A stretch of DNA of 33,514 bases, taken from positions 1-33,514 of the forward strand of contig JAJRVY010000032.1 of assembly GCA_024277065.1 (NCBI GenBank), given 5' to 3'. Under the pieces are notes generated by a model. The model had not been told where the DNA came from and ran no database searches. It was given only the letters and a program-made list of their open reading frames with translations. This document shows positions 17,497 through 26,301 of this stretch, piece by piece. The translations under genes were made by a program, and so were the position numbers. Within the stretch, counting starts at the first letter, position 1. Every line of letters begins with the position of its first letter. Origin of the DNA: Planctomycetota bacterium. Its GTDB lineage: Bacteria > Planctomycetota > JAJSAM01 > JAJVHW01.

Positions 17497-18392
17497 GCGG
17501 CGCCGCGGTGCGGACTCCGTGGCGAGGACTCACGGCGATCCTCGGTGACATCCGTTTCGAGCAGACGCTCTTCTCACTGCCGTTCCTCGTGCTGTCGGCG
17601 CTGGTCGCGGCCGGGGGACTGCCGGACGCCCGCACGGCGCTCCTGATCCTGGTCGCGCTGGTGGGGGCGCGCTCCTCCGCCATGGCCTTCAACCGCTTCG
17701 CGGACGCCGCCTTCGATGCGCGCAACCCGCGCACCGCTGGGCGTGCCGTGCCGGCGGGGCGCGTCAGCCGCGCCGCGATGGGGGCCTTCGCCGTGGTGGC
17801 GACGCTCGTCTTCCTGGCCGCCGCCGCGGCGCTGGGCCCACTCTGCCTCGCGCTCTCGCCGGTGGCGCTGCTCTTCCTCGTCGGCTACTCCTGGACGAAG
17901 CGTTTCACCACGCTCTGCCATCTCGTGCTCGGGACCACGCTCGGGATCGCGCCCCTCGGCGCGTGGGCCGCCGTCCGCGGGACGTTCCTGGGAGACGGCA
18001 CGATGCCCGCGGCCACGCCGTGGCTACTGGCTCTCGCCGTGGCGCTGTGGGTCGGCGGGTTCGACGTCATCTACGCCTGTCCGGACAGCACGAAGGACCA
18101 CGCCGAGGGCCTGCACTCCATCCCGCGGGCGCTCGGGGAGCGGCGTGCGTTCCAGGTGAGCGCGGCCCTGCACGCCGGGGCCGTCGCGGCCTTCGCGGCC
18201 TTCGGGCACGCCGCCGGCCTGGGCGCGCCGTACTTCGGCGGTCTGGCGTGTGGCGCGCTGCTGCTCGTCGCGCAGCACCGGCTCGTGCGCCCCGGCCGCT
18301 ACGAGCGCATGGCGACGGCCTTCTTCCGTCTGAACGCGCTGTTCAGCGTCGTGCTGCTGGTGACCGGGGCGGCAGGGATCCTCACGCGCTGA
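17493..18392 (+). CDS. UbiA-family prenyltransferase (MqnP/4-hydroxybenzoate polyprenyltransferase-like)
   Basis: 'IRFEQTLFSLPFLVLSA', 'AFNRFADAAFDARNPRTAGRAVPAG', 'YSWTKRFT', 'GFDVIYACPDSTKDHAEGLHSIP'. GTG start overlaps ubiX stop. Confidence 0.92.
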   Translation: MSGAAVRTPWRGLTAILGDIRFEQTLFSLPFLVLSALVAAGGLPDARTALLILVALVGARSSAMAFNRFADAAFDARNPRTAGRAVPAGRVSRAAMGAFAVVATLVFLAAAAALGPLCLALSPVALLFLVGYSWTKRFTTLCHLVLGTTLGIAPLGAWAAVRGTFLGDGTMPAATPWLLALAVALWVGGFDVIYACPDSTKDHAEGLHSIPRALGERRAFQVSAALHAGAVAAFAAFGHAAGLGAPYFGGLACGALLLVAQHRLVRPGRYERMATAFFRLNALFSVVLLVTGAAGILTR

Positions 18393-18585
18393 GCCGCGCG
18401 CGCCCGTCCGCTGCCGTCGCCGCAACGGCTGACGTGTGGCGGCAGCGCGACGCTGCGCGAGTCGTCCCCGATCGTCCCGGGCGCGGGGTATCCTCGGCCC
18501 GACGGTGCGGCGGCCCACGCCGGCGTGAGCGGGGATCGCCCACGCCGGGTCGCTCCCGAGGTGCAGCTCTCACGGAGGTTCCTGG

Positions 18586-19170
18586 ATGTCGCTTGCGAAC
18601 TGGTTGGCCGACGGTGCGGATCCCACGCGGATGAGCCCCGAGGAGGTGCGCCGGCTCCAGAGCACACTCGGCGTGCGCGAGGCGCAGGCGATCGCGCGCC
18701 TCGAGGCGCTCGTCGAGGAGCAGGCGTCGCTCGTCTCGCGCGGCGCGGCGACGCCGTCGCCGGCGCTGCGGCGGGCTCTGGCGCGCCGCCACGGGCGCCT
18801 GAGCGAGGAGGTCCACGACACCGATCAGGAACTGGCCCGCCTCGGCAAGGAGCTCGCCGGACTGCGCGCCATTCGCGAGTTGCTGCGCGAGGGCGTGGCA
18901 CTCGCCGCACCGGGTGACTGCGCGCCGCTGCTGACGCTGCTCGGCGACGCCGCGGCTGCCGAGGAATCGTTCGCGGAGCAGCTCACCGAGGCGTTGCGCG
19001 CGGGCGTTGCTACGCGGCCGGCGGGAGCCGCGCGCCGTGCCGGGCCCGATCTCATGGAGATCTGGGACAAGATGGACCGCGGCGAGATCTCGTCGGCTCG
19101 CGAGGCCCTGCGCGGTGGGGGGCAGAGCGGCGCGCGCGGGGGCCGCAACGCCGGGCCGGAACAGGAATGA
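18586..19170 (+). CDS. Hypothetical protein with coiled-coil-like composition
   Basis: SD GGAGG upstream of ATG at 18586; ATGA overlap with the following holA start. Confidence 0.65.
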   Translation: MSLANWLADGADPTRMSPEEVRRLQSTLGVREAQAIARLEALVEEQASLVSRGAATPSPALRRALARRHGRLSEEVHDTDQELARLGKELAGLRAIRELLREGVALAAPGDCAPLLTLLGDAAAAEESFAEQLTEALRAGVATRPAGAARRAGPDLMEIWDKMDRGEISSAREALRGGGQSGARGGRNAGPEQE

Positions 19171-20267
19171 GCCGCACGGTCGCGCCCGACGCGATCGGTG
19201 CCGCGCTCCGTGCAGCGGCGGACGGCCGCGGGCGGAGGGGGGCAGGCGGCGTGCCGCCGGTCATCGCCGCCGTGGGGCCGGAGACGTTCCTGCGCGAACA
19301 GGTGCTGCGCGACGTGGCGCAGGCGTTGCTCGGCGACGCGAGCAGTCCCGATCTCCTCACGCTGCAGGGCGCCGTGACGTCCACCGACGCCGATCAGGAG
19401 ACGCTCTCGCGGTTCTTCGACGAGACGCGCACCGGCTCGCTCTTCGGCGGTCGCAAGGTCGTGGCGCTGCGCCACGCCGACGGGCTCGTCACGCGCTACA
19501 ATAAGGAGTTCACGAACTGGCTGGAGAACCCCGGCACGGCGGCCGTGGCCGTGATCCTCGCCGACGATCTGCCGCGCCCGGTCGCGACCGGTGTCGAGAA
19601 GCGCGGCATCCTGGTGCGCTGCGGGGGGCGGGGCACGCGTGGCGAGTCTCCGGCGCGCTTCGCCGTGCGCCGCGCCGCCGCGCGCGACAAGCGGCTGGGG
19701 CGGGCCGAGACCGACCTGCTCCTGGATCTCCTGGGGGGCGATCTCGCCGGCCTCGAGAGCGCCATCGAGATCCTCGCGCTGCACGCCGGCGAGCGCGAGG
19801 TGATCGCGCGCAGTGACATCGAGGCGCTGTTCCAGGGCGCGCGCGAGGGCTCCGTGTGGGCGTTCGGCGACAAGCTCGTCGCGGGGGACGTCGCCGGCGC
19901 GCTCGCCGAGGTGCAGCGTTGTTTCGGCGAAGGCATCCCCGAGTCGGCGCGCAGCCGCAAGCTGACGCGCAGCGAGAGTACGATTGCGGTACGGCTCGTG
20001 GCCGCCTTCACGACGGCCGTCTGCCGCGTACTCGAGGCGCGTGCGCAGCTCGATTCAGGGGTGCGGCGCGGCGACGTGAAGCTCGCCGGACGCGTTCCGT
20101 GGAGTGCGCAGAAGATGGCCGTGGGCGTCGCCGCCCGGCGGCGTCCGGGCGCCCTCGACGCCCTGGCGGTGTTCGCCGAGGAGACGGATCGCGGCCTCAA
20201 GTACGGCGGGCCGGCCGGACGCGCCGCGATCGCGCGGCTCGTGGCGGCGGTCGGTCGCATCCCGTGA
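19167..20267 (+). CDS. holA: DNA polymerase III delta subunit (HolA-like)
   Basis: 'AVGPETFLREQVLRDVAQALLG', 'FFDETRTGSLFGGRKVVALRHAD', 'RLGRAETDLLLDLLGGDLAGLESAIEILAL', 'GSVWAFGDKLVAGDVAGALAEV'. Confidence 0.82.
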   Translation: MSRTVAPDAIGAALRAAADGRGRRGAGGVPPVIAAVGPETFLREQVLRDVAQALLGDASSPDLLTLQGAVTSTDADQETLSRFFDETRTGSLFGGRKVVALRHADGLVTRYNKEFTNWLENPGTAAVAVILADDLPRPVATGVEKRGILVRCGGRGTRGESPARFAVRRAAARDKRLGRAETDLLLDLLGGDLAGLESAIEILALHAGEREVIARSDIEALFQGAREGSVWAFGDKLVAGDVAGALAEVQRCFGEGIPESARSRKLTRSESTIAVRLVAAFTTAVCRVLEARAQLDSGVRRGDVKLAGRVPWSAQKMAVGVAARRRPGALDALAVFAEETDRGLKYGGPAGRAAIARLVAAVGRIP

Positions 20268-20277
20268 GACGCGCAGG

Positions 20278-22095
20278 GTGACGGCTCGCATCCGGAAGCT
20301 CCCCGCGCAGGTCGTGGACCGCATCGCGGCCGGCGAGGTCGTCGAGCGGCCCGCGTCGGTCGTGAAGGAACTCGTCGAGAACTCCCTGGATGCCGGGGCG
20401 CAGCGCATCGACCTGGACGTGCGCGAGGGCGGGCGCGACCTGATCTCGATCCGCGACGACGGCATCGGCATGGGAGCGCAGGATCTCGCCCTGGCATTCG
20501 TGTCCCACGCGACGAGCAAGCTCGCCGAGGTCGGAGATCTCGAGCACATCGCCTCGTTCGGCTTCCGCGGCGAGGCCCTCGCGTCGATCGGCGCCGTGGC
20601 CGACTGCCGCATCGTCTCGCGCGAGCGCGGCGCCGCCGCGGGCCACGAGATCGAGAGTCGCGGGGGCACGGTGGGCGAGGTGACCGCGGCCGGCGCACCG
20701 CAAGGCACGCGCATCGAGGTGCGCAACCTGTTCCGCTACGTCCCCGCCCGCCGCAAGTTCCTGCGCACGGCCGGCACCGAGATGTCCCACGTCACGGCGA
20801 CGCTCCAGAAGCTCGCGCTCGCCAACCCGGACGTGGCCTTCTCGCTCCAGCGCGCGGGCCGCGCCGTGTTCCGTGTGTCCGCCGGCGAGGACCGGCGCGC
20901 GCGCATCGCGCGGTTCTTCGGGCGGCAGCTCTTCGCGCAGCTCCTGCCCCTCTGCGCTTCGAGCGGCGCGGCATCGGTCGAGGGGTTCGTGGCGCGACCG
21001 GAGGCGGCGCGCGCCACGGCTGCGCACCTGCACTTCTTCCTGAACGGTCGGCCGATCCGCGATCGGGCCCTGTCCCACGCCGCCCGCCACGCCTACGAGG
21101 GGCTCCTGACGCGCGGGCGCCACCCTGTCGTGTTCCTCTTCCTGGAGATCGACCCGTCGCTCGTCGATGTCAACGTCCACCCGGCCAAGTCCGAGGTGCG
21201 CTTCCAGGACGGCGAGGCCGTGCATCGTCTCGTGCGGGAGGCCGTGCGCGAGGCGCTGCTCGGTGACGAGCTGGCGCCGTCGATCGTCCCGGACGAGGCT
21301 CGCGGCGGCGCGGCCGGCGTGGACGGTGACGCCGCGAGCGACACCTACTCCGCGGGCGTCAAGGACGCGCTGTCGGAGTTCCTGCGCGGTCACGCGGAGC
21401 CGCCTCCGAACGAGTCGTTGTTTCGGCGCGGGGCAGGCGATGCAGGCGGCGCGGCATCCCGGATCGCGGCGGACGACGCCGCCGCGCGGCTGCCCGCCCC
21501 GGCCTCTGGCGCGCCGCCGCCGCGAGCCGTGGGACGCTTCCTGCAGGTGCGCGACACGTTCCTCGTGTTCGAGGTCGAGGACGGACTCGCGATCGTCGAT
21601 CAGCACGCGCTGCACGAGCGCATCCGGCTCGAGGAGATCAAGCGGCGCGTCGCCGAGGGCGGTCTCGAGGTCCAGCCGCTGCTCGTGCCGGCGCTCGTGG
21701 AGATGCCCGCGGCGGAGATCGAGGCGCTGCTCGCCGAGAGCGAGGCTCTGGAGCGTCTGGGAGTCCGTCTGGCGCGTTTCGGGGAGACGACGGTGGCCGT
21801 GCACGCCTTGCCCTCGATGCTCTCACGGCGGGATCCGGAGACGGTCGTGCGCGGGCTCGCCGAGCGCGTGCTGGCCGGCAAGGGGGCCGGATCGCGGCTG
21901 TCGCTCCTCGACGACCTCATGCACTCGATGGCCTGTCGTTCGGCGATCATGGCCGGGGACGTCGTCACCGAGGAGCAGGCGGCGGAACTGATGCGCCGCG
22001 CCGACCTGATCGACAACCCGCAGTCCTGCGCCCACGGACGTCCGACGTCGCTGCGCGTGTCGTTCAAGGAACTCCTGCGTCACTTCAAGCGCTGA
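20278..22095 (+). CDS. mutL: DNA mismatch repair protein MutL
   Basis: 'IRKLPAQVVDRIAAGEVVERPASVVKELVENSLDAGA', 'FGFRGEALASIGAV', 'NVHPAKSEVRF'; C-terminal 'DQHALHERIRLEE' and 'ACRSAIMAGD...CAHGRPT'. GTG start. Confidence 0.96.
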   Translation: MTARIRKLPAQVVDRIAAGEVVERPASVVKELVENSLDAGAQRIDLDVREGGRDLISIRDDGIGMGAQDLALAFVSHATSKLAEVGDLEHIASFGFRGEALASIGAVADCRIVSRERGAAAGHEIESRGGTVGEVTAAGAPQGTRIEVRNLFRYVPARRKFLRTAGTEMSHVTATLQKLALANPDVAFSLQRAGRAVFRVSAGEDRRARIARFFGRQLFAQLLPLCASSGAASVEGFVARPEAARATAAHLHFFLNGRPIRDRALSHAARHAYEGLLTRGRHPVVFLFLEIDPSLVDVNVHPAKSEVRFQDGEAVHRLVREAVREALLGDELAPSIVPDEARGGAAGVDGDAASDTYSAGVKDALSEFLRGHAEPPPNESLFRRGAGDAGGAASRIAADDAAARLPAPASGAPPPRAVGRFLQVRDTFLVFEVEDGLAIVDQHALHERIRLEEIKRRVAEGGLEVQPLLVPALVEMPAAEIEALLAESEALERLGVRLARFGETTVAVHALPSMLSRRDPETVVRGLAERVLAGKGAGSRLSLLDDLMHSMACRSAIMAGDVVTEEQAAELMRRADLIDNPQSCAHGRPTSLRVSFKELLRHFKR

Positions 22096-22156
22096 CGGCG
22101 CGCCGCAGCGATCCGTCGCCGCGGGATCACTGGCGTGGTCGCCGCGCGCTCGTGCG

Positions 22157-23149
22157 TCAGTGGCCGAGCGTGCTGCGCGGCTTGAAGGCGCTCGTCTCAA
22201 CGGCGTTGAAGGTCACGTTGCGCACGAAGAAGTTCATGACCTTGTGCGGCGCGATGCCCGGGTACTCCTCGAGCACGCCCACCTCGCGCGGGAAGCGCAG
22301 ATCGGCGCCCTTCACGTAGAAGATGCTCGCCGGCAGGTCGTCCTGGTAGCGCAACTCGTAGTGCATCGTCGGCGCGCCGTTCGCGACGGGCTCGACGCGC
22401 ACGTGGTGGGGATCCTTGGTCGCCGTGTCGAGCCAGATCGTGAAGGTGAGGCCCGTGGTGCCGGGCGCCGGAGTCCGGTGCAGCGCGAGCCCCTCGTACG
22501 CTGCGTCGTCCACCATCGTCCAGACGCTGCCGTCGTTGCGCAGCTTGTGGAGCACCGCGACGTCCAGCAACGTCTCGGAGAGCCGGCGCTGCAGCAGCAC
22601 CTCTTCGCGATCGGCGTCGTGCGTGCCCTCCGTGAGGATCGTGATCTCCTTGCCGTCGGACAGCCAGAACACGCCGCGGGGCGGGTGCACTGCGCGCCAG
22701 ATCTTCTTGCCGTTGATCTCCCAGAACGTCCGCAGCGACGAGTCCTTGCCGGGATTGCGCATCCAGTCGATGGCCATGGAGTCGAACACCTCGTTGGCGC
22801 TGTTCCACGTTCCCGCTTCGTTCTGCGTCCAGCGCCACACCTTGATGGCGGCGAACTCGATCCGGAACGAGCGCAGCGCGCCGGTCGCGGCGAGGGCCTC
22901 TCCGCCCTGGCGCTCGGCGGCGGCGGCCAGCAGCGCCAGAGCCTCGGGGTCGCTCCGCGCGGCGTCATCGTCGGTGGCCTTCGGGGCCGGAGGGGGAGCT
23001 TGGGGAGCGTCGTCGCCCGCGCCCGGAGGCAGCGGAGTGGGAGCCGGGACCGGAGGCGGCGGAGAGTCCGTGTCCTGCGCGCGGGACAGGTGGCGTCCCC
23101 CGAGGATGACGAGCGCGGCCAGCATGGAGGTCGTGATCAGTCGTCGCAT
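22157..23149 (-). CDS. Hypothetical secreted protein with Pro-rich N-terminal linker
   Basis: Signal-like 'MRRLITTSMLAALVILGGRHLSRAQD', SD GAGGAGAG upstream of ATG at 23149; body resembles secreted DUF proteins but family not named. Confidence 0.75.
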   Translation of the reverse strand: MRRLITTSMLAALVILGGRHLSRAQDTDSPPPPVPAPTPLPPGAGDDAPQAPPPAPKATDDDAARSDPEALALLAAAAERQGGEALAATGALRSFRIEFAAIKVWRWTQNEAGTWNSANEVFDSMAIDWMRNPGKDSSLRTFWEINGKKIWRAVHPPRGVFWLSDGKEITILTEGTHDADREEVLLQRRLSETLLDVAVLHKLRNDGSVWTMVDDAAYEGLALHRTPAPGTTGLTFTIWLDTATKDPHHVRVEPVANGAPTMHYELRYQDDLPASIFYVKGADLRFPREVGVLEEYPGIAPHKVMNFFVRNVTFNAVETSAFKPRSTLGH

Positions 23150-23242
23150 GGCCTCTCCTCGGCTGCGGGGACTTCGTCGCGGATGGCGACTTCCGATTGT
23201 GCGGGCTCCTGTCACGGCATCGTCGCAAACGCGGGGCCGGGA

Positions 23243-24208
23243 TCAGATCGCCGGCGCGCCCAGCGCGGCGGCGACGCGCGCGCCGAGGGCTTGCGGGCTC
23301 TCGTCGGGCGCCACCTCCAGCCACGTGACCCCTGGAAAGCGCTTCCACCACGTAGTCTGGCGGCGGGCCAACCGCCACGTGTGGGCGCGGATCGACTCGC
23401 GCGCCGCGGCCAGCGCGCCGGGGTCGCCCGCGGTGCCGGCGCGAACGAGCGGCACGAGTTCCTTGACGCCGATCGCCTCCGCCGCCGTCGGGCCGAGATC
23501 GCCTGCGGCCACGCGCACGGCGATCTCGGTCACGAGGCCCTCGGCGATCATCCGCGCGACGCGGCGCTCGATACGGTCGCGCAGATCCTCGCGGCTGCGC
23601 CACAGCCCGACGGCGCGATACGGGACGCGGGGCTCGCCGTCCCATTCGCGCTGCACCTCGCTGATGGGGCGGCCGGTCTTCTCATGGACCTCGAGGGCGC
23701 GCAGGAGGCGCTTGACGTCGTTGGCGTGGATGCGCGCGGCGGCGACGGGATCGACGTGGCAGAGGCGCGCGTGCAAGGTGCCCGGCGCGGCCCTCTCCTC
23801 GGATCGCAGCCGGGCGCGCAGCTCGTCGTCGGCCGCAGGCCCTGCGAAGAGCCCGAAGAGCAGCGCCTTGAGGTAGAGCGCCGTGCCGCCGACGACGAGC
23901 GGCACGTGGCCGCGGGAGCGGACGCCGGCGATGGCCGTCTGCGCCATCTCGCTCCAGCGCGCGGCGTGCAGGCGTTCGCTCGGCGCCAGGCAACCGACGA
24001 GATGGTGGGGTACCCGTGCCGCGTGCTCGGCCGGCGGCGCCGCCGCGGCGATCGAGAGCCCGCGGTAGGGCTTGACGGAGTCGGCGACGATCAACTCGGC
24101 GCGGAGCAGCGGTGCGGCGTGGACGGCCGCGGACTCCTTGCCGCCGGCGGTCGGACCGAGCAGCACGAGGAGCGGTGTGGTCGAGGAGCCTTCCATGACC
24201 TCCGGCAC
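23243..24208 (-). CDS. miaA: tRNA dimethylallyltransferase MiaA, with divergent P-loop
   Basis: 'VVLLGPTAGGKE'-type P-loop ('LLGPTAGGKES'), 'ADSVKPYRGLSI', 'VPHHLVG', 'VVGGTALYLKALLFG', 'NDVKRLLRALEVHEKTGRPIS', 'RRQTTWWKR'. Start may be the internal ATG (MEGSS). Confidence 0.88.
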   Translation of the reverse strand: MPEVMEGSSTTPLLVLLGPTAGGKESAAVHAAPLLRAELIVADSVKPYRGLSIAAAAPPAEHAARVPHHLVGCLAPSERLHAARWSEMAQTAIAGVRSRGHVPLVVGGTALYLKALLFGLFAGPAADDELRARLRSEERAAPGTLHARLCHVDPVAAARIHANDVKRLLRALEVHEKTGRPISEVQREWDGEPRVPYRAVGLWRSREDLRDRIERRVARMIAEGLVTEIAVRVAAGDLGPTAAEAIGVKELVPLVRAGTAGDPGALAAARESIRAHTWRLARRQTTWWKRFPGVTWLEVAPDESPQALGARVAAALGAPAI

Positions 24209-24251
24209 CGGTGTACGCGGCGCCCCTCAGGACGACGGAGAGGACGCGAAC

Positions 24252-24292
24252 GACGGAGAGGGCGCGGCCACGATGGCGGCGCCCTCTCCGTC
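24252..24292. terminator. Strong hairpin, 14-bp perfect stem (GACGGAGAGGGCGC / GCGCCCTCTCCGTC); candidate terminator between the small lipoprotein gene and miaA
   Basis: 24252-24265 pairs perfectly with 24279-24292; no clear U-tract on the minus strand, so mode of action uncertain. Confidence 0.5.
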
Positions 24293-24395
24293 TTCTGCTC
24301 CGCGCTGACCGCTCCGGCAGGACCTGCGTTGCAGGACGCGTGACTGCCGGGCGTCGCCGCGGAAGCGGTCTCTACGCGCGGTCAGCCGCGCGCTG

Positions 24396-24587
24396 CTAGC
24401 CGTCGAACGGGTTGTACTTGTCGTAGTCGAAGAAGTACTTGTTCGTCATGTCGCGCCAGCTCTCCATCGAATCACCGTAGTGATTGAGCTGGCGCACGTT
24501 CTCGTCCCAGTCGGTCAGCGAGAGACAGCCGCTCACGGAGACCGCCGCGACGACGAGCGTTCCCAACAGCACAAACCTGCGAACCAT
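24396..24587 (-). CDS. Small (63 aa) putative lipoprotein
   Basis: 'MVRRFVLLGTLVVAAVSVSGC' signal and lipobox-like VSGC; SD GGAGGG before ATG. Confidence 0.7.
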   Translation of the reverse strand: MVRRFVLLGTLVVAAVSVSGCLSLTDWDENVRQLNHYGDSMESWRDMTNKYFFDYDKYNPFDG

Positions 24588-24729
24588 GGTCTTCCCTCCG
24601 TGCTACCCGACTCTCGGGTTCGTGTTCCCGCCCGATGCCCTCGTGCGCGAACTCGACGAGCCCGGACCCGGAAGCCCGAGAACGTAGTAACGACCGGCGG
24701 AAGTTAGGTTTCGGGATCGCGTGGGTCAA

Positions 24730-24759
24730 CGGAAAAACCCTACCCCGTGCGGGTTTCCG
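24730..24759 (-). terminator. Putative intrinsic terminator overlapping/just after the nadD stop codon
   Basis: Minus strand reads CGGAAACCC GCACGGGGTA GGGTTTTTCCG: stem with T-run. Confidence 0.5.
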
Positions 24760-25408
24760 ATCCAGCCGCGCCGGCCCCGCCCGTGCTGTACAGATGACGC
24801 TGCGCGATGTAGTCGGCGACGGCGTGCGGCACCCAGCAGCGGATCGACTTCCCGGCAGCCGCGCGCTGTCGCACGAGGGTCGATGAAATGGCCTCCGTGG
24901 GGGTCGCCAGGACGTGCCCGCGAAGGCCGTCCACGACCTCGCTGCCGAAGGCTGCGCGCAGCCGTTGCCAGGGCGCCTCCGCCGCTCCGCGGCGGGGGGC
25001 GATCACGATTCGCACGAGGCGGACCAGATCCTCCGCCCTGTGCCACTGCGGCAGGATGTCGAGGGCGTCCTGGCCGAGGAGCAGCAGGATCTCCTCGCCG
25101 GCGCCCGGTCCGCTCAGAAGCCACTCGACGGTGTCGATGGTGTACGAGACGCCGCCCCGGCGGACCTCCACGTCGAGGACGTCCAGGAGCGGATGGCCAT
25201 CGACGGCGCGGCGCACCATCTCGAGGCGGTCGGCGGCCGACGCATGGGCGCCGTGGCGCTTGTGGGGCGGGTCCGCCGCCGGCACCAGGCTGACGATGTC
25301 CGCGCCGACGAGCTGCCCCGCCGCCTCGGCGACGAGGACGTGCGCCGTGTGGATCGGATCGAAGGTGCCGCCGTAGAGCAGTCGCCTGTACGGCCGCTCG
25401 TGGATCAC
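24740..25408 (-). CDS. nadD: Nicotinate-nucleotide adenylyltransferase
   Basis: 'RRLLYGGTFDPIHTAHVLVAEAA', 'VPAADPPHKRHG', 'LLLLGQDALDILPQWHRAEDL', 'ISSTLVRQRAAAGKSIRCWVPHAVADYIAQRHLY'. GTG start overlaps the upstream stop. Confidence 0.92.
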   Translation of the reverse strand: MIHERPYRRLLYGGTFDPIHTAHVLVAEAAGQLVGADIVSLVPAADPPHKRHGAHASAADRLEMVRRAVDGHPLLDVLDVEVRRGGVSYTIDTVEWLLSGPGAGEEILLLLGQDALDILPQWHRAEDLVRLVRIVIAPRRGAAEAPWQRLRAAFGSEVVDGLRGHVLATPTEAISSTLVRQRAAAGKSIRCWVPHAVADYIAQRHLYSTGGAGAAGSETRTG

Positions 25409-25911
25409 GGGTGGCGCAGATCCTGGATGCGGTGGCCGAGGTGCGACGGGAAGAGCGGTGCGAGCCCGGCCTCGTAGACGGTCACGAGCGCCTTCCCGGC
25501 GCAACTCGGGGCGAGCTGCCCTTCGTAGGGCCGCGGTGAGCCCCACACGGTCAGGGATAAGAGGATCAGTCCGGCGGTGGCGCCCGCGAGTGCCCCTACG
25601 ACGCCCCCGAGCCAGCCGTCGTGCCGGAACCGCCAGCGCTTGGTCAACGGCTGGAGCAGCACGGCAAGTGCGATGAACGCTGCCGCACAGAGGCCGAACA
25701 CCACCGTGTGCGCCACCCACGGGGCGTCGCTCTGGGGCAGCACGACGATCTTGTGCAGGTACGGTTCCGCGAATGGCCGGAGCACGCCGGTCAGCGCCGC
25801 GGCGGCCAGCACCAGCGTCAGTTCCAGAGCCGCCCACGCAAGTCCGCAGCGCGCGCCGTCGAGAGCCGCGAGCGCGACGAGTGCGAGTACACCGAGATCG
25901 AACCAGGTCAC
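25405..25911 (-). CDS. CvpA-like membrane protein
   Basis: 'VTWFDLGVLALVALAALDGARCGLAWAALELTLVLAAAALTG...' multiple hydrophobic segments, CvpA-like N-terminus; GTGA overlap with nadD. Confidence 0.7.
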   Translation of the reverse strand: MTWFDLGVLALVALAALDGARCGLAWAALELTLVLAAAALTGVLRPFAEPYLHKIVVLPQSDAPWVAHTVVFGLCAAAFIALAVLLQPLTKRWRFRHDGWLGGVVGALAGATAGLILLSLTVWGSPRPYEGQLAPSCAGKALVTVYEAGLAPLFPSHLGHRIQDLRHP

Positions 25912-25980
25912 GCGCGGGAGTCTACGCGGCAGGGCGGCGGGGGCGCCTGCTTCTCCCCGCGTCCGCGACCGTCGCCGGCG

Positions 25981-26032
25981 AGTTGCGGCGGGCAAGCTGC
26001 GGTGGGCGAGTTGCGGTGGGCTGCGGTGGGCT
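25981..26032. repeat. Degenerate 14-bp/10-bp tandem repeat upstream of the CvpA-like gene
   Basis: AGTTGCGGCGGGCA, AGCTGCGGTGGGCG, AGTTGCGGTGGGCT, GCGGTGGGCT in tandem. Confidence 0.75.
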
Positions 26033-26237
26033 GCGGCGCTCATCTCGAGGCTGGAAGGCGGTTGGGGTCCGCGCAGGAATGAGTTCGGGATTCGGTCGGC
26101 TGCCACGACGCGGGGCGGCGTTGCCTCTCCTCCCCGACTCGGCTCCGCAATGAGTCGCGTCGTCGCGGCGCCTTGCCCCGCGCCGCCCTCGCTCGCCCCC
26201 GCTTGGTCAGTTCCGGTGTCGGAAGGCCCGGTGACGA

Positions 26238-26272
26238 AGAAAAGGCCCCGGACGGTCTTCCGTCCGGGGCCT
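26238..26272 (-). terminator. Rho-independent terminator for the HEAT-repeat gene
   Basis: 13-bp perfect stem AGGCCCCGGACGG / CCGTCCGGGGCCT (26243-26255 / 26260-26272), loop TCTT; on the minus strand followed by TTTTCTTC. Confidence 0.9.
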
Positions 26273-26301
26273 CGGGTACGTACGTGAGTCGCTGCGGGTG
26301 T

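Noticed and set aside
20278-22095. MutL as unusual because of the endonuclease motif
   Set aside because: DQHA(x)2E(x)4E is standard for MutL of bacteria lacking MutH; CAHGRPT for CPHGRPT is minor.
22095-22156. Possible hairpin terminator between mutL and the convergent gene (GATCC...GGATC)
   Set aside because: Only 5 bp stem and no T-run; indistinguishable from GC-rich background.
22160-24343. 727-aa plus-strand ORF opposite the hypothetical/miaA genes
   Set aside because: Same shadow-ORF pattern; no recognisable motifs, overlaps miaA and intergenic hairpin.
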